The translations under genes and the position numbers were made by a program. The notes under the pieces are model-generated. The model saw nothing but the letters and a program-made list of their open reading frames with translations. It made no database searches and was not told where the DNA came from. A stretch of DNA of 51,881 nt from an uncultured Propionibacteriaceae bacterium. Its GTDB lineage: Bacteria; Actinomycetota; Actinomycetes; Propionibacteriales; Propionibacteriaceae. Shown here piece after piece: positions 43,083 through 51,407 of this stretch (the stretch's first letter is position 1; every line of letters begins with the position of its first letter). The stretch covers positions 1-51,881 of the forward strand of contig CALLVV010000024.1 of assembly GCA_938012815.1 (NCBI GenBank). Reading direction: 5' to 3'.

Positions 43083-43805
43083 ATGGACGAAGGAAGCGGA
43101 GTAGGAGTTCTCGACAAGGCGGCTGCGGTGCTGACAGCCTTGGAAACCAGTCCCCTGACACTCGCAGGGCTGGTGGGCGCCACCGGTCTGGCGCGCCCGA
43201 CGGCACACCGGCTGGCCGTGGCTCTGGAACACCATCGCCTCGTTACCCGGGACCTCCAGGGTCGTTTCGTACTCGGACCGCGGCTCGCGGAGCTCGCGAG
43301 TTCCGCCGCGGAGGACCCACTGCTGGCCACCGCGGGGCCCATTCTCACCCGGCTGCGCGACATCACCGGCGAATCGGCCCAGTTGTTCCGCCGTCAAGGT
43401 GATTTCCGGATCTGCTCCGCCGCTGTGGAACGTCCCTCGGGTCTGCGGGACACCGTTCCCCTCGGGGCGCAGCTGTCCATGACCGCGGGATCGGCCGCGC
43501 AGGTGTTGTTGGCCTGGGAGGAACCCGAGAACCTGCCGCGCCTGCTCAAGGAGGCCACGTTCACGATGCTGTCGTTGCAGCAGGTACGCCGTCGCGGATG
43601 GGCGCAGTCGGTTGCCGAACGCGAGCCGGGAGTGGCCTCGGTCTCGGCCCCGGTGCTCTCCCCTTCCGGGAGGATCATTGCGGCCGTCAGTGTCTCCGGT
43701 CCCATCGAACGCCTGACCCGGCAGCCGGGGCGGCTTCACGCCCCGGCCGTGATGGCCGCTGCCGAACGCCTGAGTGAGGTGTTGCGCCGCAACGGCACCG
43801 AATGA
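43083..43805 (+). CDS. IclR-family regulator of leucine genes (LtbR/NdgR-like)
   Basis: 240 residues. An N-terminal winged helix (VLDKAAAVLTALETSPLTLA, then ARPTAHRLAVALEHHRLV) and the IclR ligand domain (LRDITGESAQLFRRQGD, VPLGAQLSMTAGSAAQVLLA). The divergent position next to leuCD is that of LtbR in corynebacteria and NdgR in streptomycetes, which control leuCD and leuB. There is no ribosome binding site, consistent with a leaderless transcript. Confidence 0.9.
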   Translation: MDEGSGVGVLDKAAAVLTALETSPLTLAGLVGATGLARPTAHRLAVALEHHRLVTRDLQGRFVLGPRLAELASSAAEDPLLATAGPILTRLRDITGESAQLFRRQGDFRICSAAVERPSGLRDTVPLGAQLSMTAGSAAQVLLAWEEPENLPRLLKEATFTMLSLQQVRRRGWAQSVAEREPGVASVSAPVLSPSGRIIAAVSVSGPIERLTRQPGRLHAPAVMAAAERLSEVLRRNGTE

Positions 43806-43820
43806 CCGGTGAGCGAGCGC

Positions 43821-44588
43821 CTACTGCGAGACCACGGGCCGGCGCCGCACCACCAGAACCGTCACGATGACCATGACGGCCGTCAGAGCTGTCGCTGAGC
43901 AGGCCAGTGGAAGCACTTCGTCCAGGCTCTGTCCGCCGCTTGTCGATACGGCAGCGGATCCCAGGAGCACGGTCCGGGTGATGATGGCCTGCGGGATCAG
44001 GAGGTCCGGCAGTCCCGTGCCTGCTCCCGAGACGGTGGTGGCGAAACCGATCATGCATCCGGCCAGGCAGATGGCCACGGGGGCGGCGAAGGACCTCATC
44101 AGCATCGACAACAACGATTGCAGCAGCACCAGCGGCGCGGACACGGGAACACACAGCGTCGCGGCAACGAGGAAGGAGAACGGAGGCGCGCCCCGGAGCC
44201 CCAGCAGCAGCCCGAGCCCCCAGCTGAGCCCGACGAACACCAGTTGGACGAGGATCACCAGCAGCAGGATCACGACGGACTTCGTCAACACCAGTGAAAC
44301 AGGCGATCGCCCTGTGGTCAGAACGCGGTTCCACGAGCTGCTCCGATGCTCCGGACGCCACACCGCGGCACCCAGGAGCGCAATCCCGGTGGAGAAGAAC
44401 ACCATCCCGTAGAACAGGGTGATCTGCCCGGAAAGGACATTCCATCCCGTCTCCAGGGCCCCATTGGTCGTCTGGAGCCAGTAGTTGGCACCACCCGAGG
44501 CAACCGCAAGCAATGGCAGGAGCGCCACGACCCACCACACCATGGAGCGGCGGAGTTTCATTCCTTCGGCAGCAAACATCACCGTCAC
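43821..44588 (-). CDS. ABC-2 type exporter permease (second)
   Basis: 255 residues, about six membrane segments, including MVWWVVALLPLLAVASGGAN and VILLLVILVQLVFVGLSWGL. The segment WRPEHRSSSWNRVLTTGRSP is the cytoplasmic coupling region found in LanE/LanG-type immunity permeases. It begins four bases inside the end of the preceding permease gene. Together with 44585-45337 and 45337-46251 it forms one exporter. Confidence 0.8.
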   Translation of the reverse strand: MTVMFAAEGMKLRRSMVWWVVALLPLLAVASGGANYWLQTTNGALETGWNVLSGQITLFYGMVFFSTGIALLGAAVWRPEHRSSSWNRVLTTGRSPVSLVLTKSVVILLLVILVQLVFVGLSWGLGLLLGLRGAPPFSFLVAATLCVPVSAPLVLLQSLLSMLMRSFAAPVAICLAGCMIGFATTVSGAGTGLPDLLIPQAIITRTVLLGSAAVSTSGGQSLDEVLPLACSATALTAVMVIVTVLVVRRRPVVSQ

Positions 44589-45337
44589 CTCTCAACCCGG
44601 TCGAGCCGTCTCGTGCACCAAGCAAAAGTCGCTGCCCCGAGTAGGACCAGACCGGCCAGCCATGGCCACGGCGGCAGGACGGGAACGAGCCCGTCCGATC
44701 CGGCAGCCATCGTTACCGGGGTGATCACGGCGTAGTAGCCCCAGGGAATGACACGGGCAAAACCCGGCACGAGAAACATGTAGAGCGCGACGAAACCGCC
44801 GACCAGTCCGGTACCGACACTAACGAGCTGATTCTCACGGATCACGGAAAGCCAGATGTGGAATGCCAGGAGGACCATGTCAACCAGAACCAACGACACC
44901 ACGTACCAGGACCACATCGGAGCATCGAGGGGCATCCGGACGCCGGCCACCAACCCCAACGCCACAACGGCCCCGGTCTGCGCGAGGGTCGCCGGGATCA
45001 CCACCGCCACGAGGGCGAAGAACTTCATCCGGCACAACGTCCCGGGGGTTCTACCCGTGGTGGCGTTCAGGAACCAGCCTCCCGAGGAGTGTTCAATGTC
45101 GGTCTGACGGGATGCCAGCACCGCCACGAGAATGGGATGGATGAGAGCATTCGCGAATGCGAGACTGAGAAGTGGTTGGCCCCAGGGCAACGCGTGGGGA
45201 TCGTTGAGACGGGAAACAGCCCCAGGAGCGAACAAAGAAAGGGCGACGATCGGTATCGCGGCAGCCAACAGGACCAGTGTCAGGGGCATCACGTGAAGTC
45301 TCCGCATCTTCATCATCTCCCAACGGATTCCGCTCAT
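44585..45337 (-). CDS. ABC-2 type exporter permease (first)
   Basis: 250 residues, about six membrane segments (VMPLTLVLLAAAIPIVALSL; FFALVAVVIPATLAQTGAVV). The cytoplasmic region DIEHSSGGWFLNATTGRTPG parallels that of the partner permease, so the two are distant paralogues, as in LanFEG systems. The ATG at 45337 shares a base with the ATPase stop. Confidence 0.8.
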   Translation of the reverse strand: MSGIRWEMMKMRRLHVMPLTLVLLAAAIPIVALSLFAPGAVSRLNDPHALPWGQPLLSLAFANALIHPILVAVLASRQTDIEHSSGGWFLNATTGRTPGTLCRMKFFALVAVVIPATLAQTGAVVALGLVAGVRMPLDAPMWSWYVVSLVLVDMVLLAFHIWLSVIRENQLVSVGTGLVGGFVALYMFLVPGFARVIPWGYYAVITPVTMAAGSDGLVPVLPPWPWLAGLVLLGAATFAWCTRRLDRVER

Positions 45338-46251
45338 CACAAGGCCCCCACCCCGCCGGTCAGGTCCATGAAGACCTCCTCCAGCGACTGCTGGAGGCGA
45401 TGGACCTCGTGAATGGGGATCCCCGCCTGCACCAGTCGCACGATCAAACGGGCGGCGTCTTCCTGACCGCAACCCTGCACCCTGATCCCGTTCTTCTCCC
45501 GGCGGCAGCCCCTGATCAGATTGGCGGCGGCATCGGCCTGCGGTGTCACCACGAGCAGATCCGGGATAGACCGTTCGAACAGTTCCTCCCTGCTTCCCTG
45601 GAAAACCAGCCGCCCCCGTGAAAGGACACCGAGCACGTCCGCCATCCTGTCGATCTCATCGAGGAGGTGACTGGAGATCATGACCGTGACCCCTCCGGAG
45701 GCCAGGTGGGTCATCAGTTCCCTGATCTCCTCGATGCCAGCGGGGTCCAGTCCGTTGGTGGGCTCGTCGAGGATCAGCAGTTCCGGCTCCCGCGCCAGGG
45801 CCATCGCTATTCCGAGGCGCTGTTTCATCCCCAGCGAATAGGTTCGTTGCAGCCGGTCCCGGTGGTCGGTCAGACGCACCAGTTCGAGTGCCCTGTCGAT
45901 CCGGGTGGTTTCCAGGTTCAGCAGCCGGGCCAGGAGCCTCATGTTCTCTGCCCCTGTGAGATGACCGTATCCGGGTGGGTGCTCGATCATCGATCCGATC
46001 CGGGGCATGAGCCGTGCCCGGGCCTCGCCCCACGGGGCCTCCCCGAGCAGGGAGATCTGTCCCGCGCTCGGATGGAGCAGCCCCAGAAGCATCTTCATGG
46101 TGGTCGACTTCCCGGATCCGTTGGGCCCCAGGAAACCGTAGACGCCCCCTCGGGGAATGGCCAGGTCCAGACCATCCACGACAGTGCGTTTCCCGAAACT
46201 CTTCGTCAAGCCCCTGGTCCTCACGGCCAAGTCGGCGTCTCGTAACTCCAT
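45337..46251 (-). CDS. ABC exporter ATPase (LanF/BcrA-like)
   Basis: 304 residues. Walker A GPNGSGKST at about 43-51, signature YSLGMKQRLGIAMAL, Walker B LLILDEPTNGLDP, H-loop ISSHLLDEID. The subfamily moves lantibiotics, bacitracin-like peptides or other amphiphiles out of the membrane. First gene of the exporter operon; divergent from the histidine kinase gene. Confidence 0.88.
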   Translation of the reverse strand: MELRDADLAVRTRGLTKSFGKRTVVDGLDLAIPRGGVYGFLGPNGSGKSTTMKMLLGLLHPSAGQISLLGEAPWGEARARLMPRIGSMIEHPPGYGHLTGAENMRLLARLLNLETTRIDRALELVRLTDHRDRLQRTYSLGMKQRLGIAMALAREPELLILDEPTNGLDPAGIEEIRELMTHLASGGVTVMISSHLLDEIDRMADVLGVLSRGRLVFQGSREELFERSIPDLLVVTPQADAAANLIRGCRREKNGIRVQGCGQEDAARLIVRLVQAGIPIHEVHRLQQSLEEVFMDLTGGVGAL

Positions 46252-46370
46252 GGCGCCAGTTTCGGGATCCGAGGGTCGGAAAACGTCATGCCGAAGGATG
46301 GTTCCGGCACGGTTGACACCTCATACCCGGGGATGATGAAACCGGAACGGAGCGCCCGTAGGTTTTCCCC

Positions 46371-47585
46371 ATGCCCATCGCCGCATCGCGTGTCCATGCG
46401 TTTCTGCCGAAACCGTTGGATGCCGGCATCGCTGCCATCGTGCTCTGGCTGGGTGCAGTGACACCCGGGTTCTCCGACCTGCCGTACTCGGGAGTGATCT
46501 ATCCGCTGCTCCTGGTCGCATGTGGAACCGCCCTGGCCTGGCGGCAACAACACCCCGTGTTCTCGGTGTCGGTCATCGGCGGGGCCATGGTCATCCATGC
46601 CGTGGTGTTCAACTCCATGTCGCTGCTGGCCCTGAGCTCCATCCTCCTTGCCGTGTGGACCATTCAGTCGTGTCTGAACAAACCATTACGGTGGGTGTTT
46701 CTCGGGTTCTTCACGGCCGGATCCGGGTTGGCCGCAGGCCTGGCCTCCGTTGCCGCGAGCCCAAGACGAGATCCACTGGAACATGTGATCCTGGTGAGCG
46801 CGGTTCTGCTCGCCGTGGCGGTGGTGGCACTGGCCGGGACGAACAGACGTGCCACTCATTCCCGGACCGAGCGGGCGCTGGAGCGGGTGGCGCTCCTGGA
46901 AGCGCAACAGGACGCTCTACACCGCCTCGCCACCGCGGAGGAACGGGCGAGGCTCGCGCGAGAACTCCACGACGTTCTCGGGCACACTCTCGCGATCATC
47001 GCCGTTCAGGCAGAAGGCGCTCTTCTGATGTTGGAGCGTTCCCCGGAACGTTCCCGGGAGGCGCTGCGCAACATGGCGGCCATCAGCCGCCGGGGAGTCG
47101 ACGAGACGCGTGCCCTGGTGGATGTGCTCCAGGACGACGAAGGCGTGCCCACGGTCCCGGTTCCCGAACCGGAACGGACCCCGCGGGGAACCGCTCCGGG
47201 TCTTTTTCCGGAAATCGTGATGCTGGCCGAGAACGCCGGGCTCCCGGTCCGGGTCACGCTGGATCTCTCGCGGCAGACCTTGCCGCCCTCCCGGGAAGCA
47301 CTCGTGCTGGACACGGTCAAGGAAGCGCTGGCCAATGTGGCAGGGCACGCCGGCTTCGTCCCTGTCCGGTTGTCGTGCATCATGACCGGGGCCGGTATCG
47401 TCCTCGACGTGGAAAACGGGTCAGGGTCCCGGAAAACCATCCCGGGCGATGTGTCCCACACCGGAACCGGTCTGTCCAGGTTGCGGAAACGGGCAACGGC
47501 ACTGGGAGCGACCCTCGATGCAGGACCGGGCGATGATGGTTGGAAAGTCTCGCTCACGGTTCCGCGGGAGCCGCGCAAACCGTGA
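46371..47585 (+). CDS. NarL-type sensor histidine kinase
   Basis: 404 residues. Four to five membrane helices in the first 160 residues with only short loops, so sensing within the membrane is likely. The HisKA_3 box ERARLARELHDVLGHTL puts the phospho-His at 200. The HATPase part has TVKEALANVAGHA and GTGLSRLRKRA. A consensus -35 TTGACA lies at 46313-46318 but the -10 is poor, as at activator-dependent promoters. Its stop overlaps the regulator start (GTGA). Confidence 0.88.
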   Translation: MPIAASRVHAFLPKPLDAGIAAIVLWLGAVTPGFSDLPYSGVIYPLLLVACGTALAWRQQHPVFSVSVIGGAMVIHAVVFNSMSLLALSSILLAVWTIQSCLNKPLRWVFLGFFTAGSGLAAGLASVAASPRRDPLEHVILVSAVLLAVAVVALAGTNRRATHSRTERALERVALLEAQQDALHRLATAEERARLARELHDVLGHTLAIIAVQAEGALLMLERSPERSREALRNMAAISRRGVDETRALVDVLQDDEGVPTVPVPEPERTPRGTAPGLFPEIVMLAENAGLPVRVTLDLSRQTLPPSREALVLDTVKEALANVAGHAGFVPVRLSCIMTGAGIVLDVENGSGSRKTIPGDVSHTGTGLSRLRKRATALGATLDAGPGDDGWKVSLTVPREPRKP

Positions 47586-48283
47586 CGACCGTCGCGCTGG
47601 TGGACGACGAGCCGCTGTTCACGGCAGGGCTCGCCATGATAATCGAGTCACAGGAAGACCTCGAGGTCATCTGGCAGGCGGACAGCGGGGCTGTGGCCCT
47701 CGAAAGGCAGCAGCAGAACCCTGCAGATGTGATTCTGATGGACATCCAGATGCCGGTCCTGGACGGGCTGGAGGCCACCGCCGAGTTGATCGCGCGTGGG
47801 CTACCGGGACGGGTGATGGTGCTGACCACCTTCGACACGGATGACCACGTGCTCCAGGCCATCGAGACCGGTGCGTCCGGTTTCCTGTTGAAGAACACGC
47901 CACCGGACCGTTTGCTGGATGCCATTCGGGCAGTTGCCAGCGGCGATTCGGTGATCTCCCCGGGCCCCACCCGCAGGCTCCTGCACTCCTTGCAACGGGG
48001 ACCTGCGAATGACCATTCGCTCACGCCCGTCCGGCTTCTTCCGTCCGATCGCCTCGGCCTCGAGCAGATGACCCCCCGGGAGAGGGAGGTCCTGGCTCTG
48101 GTTGCGGCCGGTTGGACGAACCAGGAGATCTGTGAACGACTCTGGTTGTCGATGCCCACGGTCAAGACCCATGTGGGCCGATTGTTGTCGAAGACGGGGT
48201 CGAGGGATCGGGTGCAGCTGGTGCTGTTCGCTCTTCGCACCGGTGTGACGACCCTGGAGGAGATCCTGCAGGGCACCTCGTGA
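47582..48283 (+). CDS. NarL/LuxR-family response regulator
   Basis: 233 residues. The receiver has acidic residues D8/D9, the phospho-acceptor D54 in ILMDIQMPVLDG, and the conserved T/K positions (LTTFDTDDH, FLLKN). The LuxR helix-turn-helix is MTPREREVLALVAAGWTNQE with LSMPTVKTHV. It starts with GTG inside the kinase stop. The likely target is the divergent exporter operon. Confidence 0.9.
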   Translation: MTTVALVDDEPLFTAGLAMIIESQEDLEVIWQADSGAVALERQQQNPADVILMDIQMPVLDGLEATAELIARGLPGRVMVLTTFDTDDHVLQAIETGASGFLLKNTPPDRLLDAIRAVASGDSVISPGPTRRLLHSLQRGPANDHSLTPVRLLPSDRLGLEQMTPREREVLALVAAGWTNQEICERLWLSMPTVKTHVGRLLSKTGSRDRVQLVLFALRTGVTTLEEILQGTS

Positions 48284-48330
48284 ATCGCGGGATCAGGATG
48301 TGCGGGATGGCGCAGCCTCACGCATGACAG

Positions 48331-48364
48331 AAGCCTTGGTCAAACCTGCGTCTGACCAAGGCTT
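48331..48364. terminator. bidirectional terminator between response regulator and tRNA-Glu
   Basis: A perfect 12-bp stem, AAGCCTTGGTCA (48331-48342) with TGACCAAGGCTT (48353-48364), follows both the plus-strand regulator gene and the minus-strand tRNA pair. Confidence 0.8.
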
Positions 48365-48370
48365 TCGTCC

Positions 48371-48446
48371 TGGTAGCCCCGACGGGATTCGAACCCGCGC
48401 TACCGCCTTGAGAGGGCGGCGTGCTAGGCCGCTACACAACGGGGCC
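48371..48446 (-). tRNA. tRNA-Glu (CTC)
   Basis: 76 bases with encoded CCA. Acceptor GGCCCCG / CGGGGCT, anticodon arm CCGCC-CTCTCAA-GGCGG with anticodon CTC, T loop GGTTCGAATCC. Confidence 0.93.
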
Positions 48447-48482
48447 AAGGATGGGATGAGGCCTCCTCGGAGGCCCTCTCCG

Positions 48483-48554
48483 CAGGGGTACCTGGACTCG
48501 AACCAAGACTAACTGAACCAGAATCAGTCGGGCTGCCAATTACCCCATACCCCT
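48483..48554 (-). tRNA. tRNA-Gln (CTG)
   Basis: 72 bases. Acceptor AGGGGTA / TACCCCT with discriminator G. Anticodon arm ACTGA-TTCTGGT-TCAGT with anticodon CTG; T loop GGTTCGAGTCC. Unlike the neighbouring tRNA-Glu, CCA is not encoded (the next bases are CGG), so it must be added enzymatically. Confidence 0.93.
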
Positions 48555-48580
48555 GTGCGCTCTCCCGAGCACGGAGTGAA

Positions 48581-48609
48581 ACAGTACACGGGCCGTCTCG
48601 GGTGCGCAA
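48581..48609 (-). promoter_or_regulatory. promoter of tRNA-Gln and tRNA-Glu
   Basis: On the minus strand TTGCGC (48609-48604) and TACTGT (48586-48581) are 17 bases apart and lie 26 bases before tRNA-Gln. Both tRNAs probably share this transcript. Confidence 0.6.
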
Positions 48610-48618
48610 CTCGGTGGT

Positions 48619-49545
48619 TCACCCGTTCAGGGAGGCGAGATTCTCCTCCAGCTCGGGGCTGATGCGGACTTCGTCCGGTCCGCTGGTCACCGGGTATCCG
48701 AGGCGGGTAAGGATGGCGTCGACGACCTCGAACCGCCCGCGGCCCATGCCGTCGGAGATCTTCACTGCGATCCCGATCCCCTCGGGCAGGCCGACGGCCA
48801 GGATTCCCTCGGCGCCCACCTTCGCCACGGCTCCCGGCACCTGTTCCACGAGCCTGACGACAGGATGGGTGGTACCGGAGGTGTATTCGGGGTAACGGCG
48901 AAAGGCGTCCGCCACCAACCCGCCGGGGCCCTTCTTCTCGGAGCCCAGGCGCGCGAAACCACGCGCCAACCCCAGCAGGGTGGTGGTGAAGGCAGGTGCC
49001 GTGCAACCATCAACAACCGGATCGCCAAGCACATCGCAGTACTCCTCGATGACGGCCCTGATGGCCTGTTGCAGGGGATGCGACGGGTCGCGGTAGCCCT
49101 CGATGGGCCAACCCGCGAGTCGGCAGGTGCGCAGCATGGCCGCGTGTTTCCCGGAACAGTTGTGTGCCAGCGGCTCCTTCCTCCTGCCTGCGGCCAGCCA
49201 GGCCGCAAGCGACGCCTCGTCGCCGGGGAGGTCGGCGGTGTGCTGGAAGTCCGACGTGCTCAGCCCGGTCATCTCGAGGATGCGTAGCGCCCCTTCCGTG
49301 TGTATGGACTGCCCGAGATGCGAGGCAGCGGCCAGCGCAAGCAGCTGATTCTCGAGATCCAGGCCGCTGCGCAGCATCGCGATGGCCTGGAACGGTTTGA
49401 GAGCCGACCTGGGCAGGGTTGGCACGGTCATGTCCCCGAGGGACAGCAGAACCCGCCCATCCTCGCGAACCACACTGATCCTGCCCCGGTGGTGGCTCTC
49501 GGCCACCCGACCCCGGTCCACGAGCCCCAGAAGCACATCCATCAT
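48619..49545 (-). CDS. asparaginase, type II/AnsA-like family (PF06089-like)
   Basis: About 308 residues. Motifs: SALKPFQAIAMLRSG near 45, ALAAASHLGQSIHTEGALRI near 70, LAHNCSGKHAAMLRTC near 125, and DGCTAPAF near 180. This is the thermolabile asparaginase family that is common in actinobacteria. The ATG at 49545 or 49542 is likely; a start at 49569 would add eight residues. No Shine-Dalgarno is visible. Monocistronic. Confidence 0.85.
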   Translation of the reverse strand: MMDVLLGLVDRGRVAESHHRGRISVVREDGRVLLSLGDMTVPTLPRSALKPFQAIAMLRSGLDLENQLLALAAASHLGQSIHTEGALRILEMTGLSTSDFQHTADLPGDEASLAAWLAAGRRKEPLAHNCSGKHAAMLRTCRLAGWPIEGYRDPSHPLQQAIRAVIEEYCDVLGDPVVDGCTAPAFTTTLLGLARGFARLGSEKKGPGGLVADAFRRYPEYTSGTTHPVVRLVEQVPGAVAKVGAEGILAVGLPEGIGIAVKISDGMGRGRFEVVDAILTRLGYPVTSGPDEVRISPELEENLASLNG

Positions 49546-49612
49546 GAGGGAAGTGTAAGGCTCCGCCAACCGCTACTGTCCGGACGACGGACCGGGCAAG
49601 CAACCGAAGAGG

Positions 49613-50494
49613 TCAGGGAGTCAGGGTCGCGACGTGCATCCTGCGACCGATCCACCAGGCTACGAGACCGAAGACGGCGAAACTCATGAGATCCGAGCAA
49701 GCCGCCTCCCAGGAGATCTCCGAGGTCGCCTTGAGCGCGGCGACGCCGCCCGTGAACAGTGCGTACCCGAAGGCGAAGACGTTGTTGGCCACGTGGACGG
49801 CAATTGCGGCCTCCAGGCCGCCCGTGGCCCACACCAGGGTCCCTGCGATCAGCCCGAAACCCAACCGGTGCACGAAGAGCTCGGTGTTCTGGTCTCCGTG
49901 GAAGAGGGCGAATACCAGCGCCGAGCACACGATGCCGACCCAGGCCCGGCCGGTCAAGGAGCCGATGGCCTGCTGCAGATAACCGCGGAAGAAGAACTCC
50001 TCTGCGGCTGCCTGTAGGGGCGAGGTGATGAGGATCAGCGCGAGATAGATCACCCAGTCGGGTTGGGCCGCCTGCCACGCCATGTTCCCGCCGCGCATGA
50101 GCCACATGAAGATGTTCAGCACCGTTGCCGCCACCACGAAGCAGATCAACAGGTATCGCCAGCGTCCCCCAGGCTGGACGGAGATCACCCAGCCGGCCTT
50201 CCTGCCGTGCCAGTGCCGGTGGATCAGCGGCACGAACAGCAACAAAGCCGCGATCCCGAGATGACTCGCCAGGATCCCGTCGGGCAGTTCATAGGCCAGC
50301 GCCCGGGACCGGTAATCCTCGAAGTTCGGTTGCCCTCTGAGCAACCAGCCGACCCCCAGCACGGCCTGCGCCAGTAGCTGCACCACCAGGAAGACCAAGA
50401 ACGCACCCAGCAGACCCATCACCAGTTTCACGGGATCCTCGCCCCGCAGGGCGACCGGATATCTGAGCCCCGATCCGGGCGGACGGGCGATCAC
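49613..50494 (-). CDS. CPBP-family intramembrane metalloprotease
   Basis: 293 residues with about eight membrane segments. The catalytic motifs are AAAEEFFFRGYLQQ near 160-173 (E-E-x3-R), FALFHGD near 196 (F-x3-H) and HVANNVFAFGYALF near 232. This is the Rce1/Abi family; substrates in actinobacteria are mostly unknown. It starts at a GTG overlapping the end of the FAH-family gene (four bases). Confidence 0.88.
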   Translation of the reverse strand: MIARPPGSGLRYPVALRGEDPVKLVMGLLGAFLVFLVVQLLAQAVLGVGWLLRGQPNFEDYRSRALAYELPDGILASHLGIAALLLFVPLIHRHWHGRKAGWVISVQPGGRWRYLLICFVVAATVLNIFMWLMRGGNMAWQAAQPDWVIYLALILITSPLQAAAEEFFFRGYLQQAIGSLTGRAWVGIVCSALVFALFHGDQNTELFVHRLGFGLIAGTLVWATGGLEAAIAVHVANNVFAFGYALFTGGVAALKATSEISWEAACSDLMSFAVFGLVAWWIGRRMHVATLTP

Positions 50495-51294
50495 GCGGAG
50501 GTCACGGGATTGCTCAGCACCCCGAGTCCATCGATCTCCACCGAAACCACGTCCCCGTCGGCCATCGGACCCACCCCTGCCGGGGTTCCGGTGAGGATGA
50601 CATCCCCGGGAAGCAGGGTCGCGAACGAGGAGATGTAGGCCACCAGCTCCGGAATGCCCCGGAGCATCTGGGATGTGTTCCCCCGCTGCCGCACATCTTC
50701 TCCCACTCGGGTCTCAATCGCGAGATGACCCGCCTCCGCCGGGCTGAGGTGCGTGTTGATCCACGGGCCGAGAGGACAGAAGGTGTCGCATCCCTTGGCC
50801 CGGAACCACTGGTCGTCCTCCCTCTGCCAGTCCCGCGCGGTCTCATCGTTGGCGATGGTGTAGCCGAACACCACCTCGGCCACCCGTTGCTCCGGGACCT
50901 GTTTGCAGATCCGCCCGATGACGATGGCCAGCTCACCCTCGTGATGCAGATCTCTGCATTCCTCAGGACGCACGATGGGTTCGTCGGGTCCGATCACGCA
51001 GGTGTTCGGTTTGAGGAACAGCAGTGGTTCCTCCGGGACCGGTGCCCCCTGTTCAGCGGCGTGATCGGCGTAGTTGCGCCCGATTGCGACGATCTTGCTT
51101 CGGGGAATGACGGGGGCCAGCAACCGGATATCCGCGAGGTCGTGCCTGGCACCCGTGTAATTGACGGGAACCCCGGCAAGCGGGTCCCCCGTTATCGCGG
51201 CAACGGTTTCCGGGTGCTCCCCGCCGTCGACCTCCAACTCGATGATGCCGTAGGCGGGATCCTTGCCGGCCGCGGCGAAACGGGCGATGCGCAT
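50491..51294 (-). CDS. fumarylacetoacetate hydrolase family protein
   Basis: 267 residues. FAH motifs: AIGRNYADHAAEQG near 72, PEEPLLFLKPNTCV near 88, EGELAIVIGR near 118, GYTIANDETARDWQ near 138, and VILTGTPAGVGPM near 235. The family covers several acylpyruvate hydrolases and decarboxylases, so the substrate is not defined. Its position beside leuB is frequent in actinobacteria. Confidence 0.87.
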   Translation of the reverse strand: MRIARFAAAGKDPAYGIIELEVDGGEHPETVAAITGDPLAGVPVNYTGARHDLADIRLLAPVIPRSKIVAIGRNYADHAAEQGAPVPEEPLLFLKPNTCVIGPDEPIVRPEECRDLHHEGELAIVIGRICKQVPEQRVAEVVFGYTIANDETARDWQREDDQWFRAKGCDTFCPLGPWINTHLSPAEAGHLAIETRVGEDVRQRGNTSQMLRGIPELVAYISSFATLLPGDVILTGTPAGVGPMADGDVVSVEIDGLGVLSNPVTSA

Positions 51295-51373
51295 GCCGCA
51301 AGCCTAGCGAGGGAACCGGGATCGGGGCACGGAGCCGCGGCGATCGCGCCCATCTCGGGGAGTGGGAACCGCA

Positions 51374-51401
51374 TTACCGCCGCCGATGGCACGCCTAATC
51401 T
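51374..51401 (+). promoter_or_regulatory. leuB promoter
   Basis: TTACCG (51374-51379) and TAATCT (51396-51401) with 16-base spacing. The expected transcription start coincides with the ATG at 51408, suggesting a leaderless mRNA. Confidence 0.5.
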
Positions 51402-51407
51402 TCCCGC

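Noticed and set aside
51295..51407. Leucine attenuator leader before leuB
   Set aside because: No short frame with clustered Leu codons and no terminator/antiterminator pair; the promoter appears to start transcription at the ATG.
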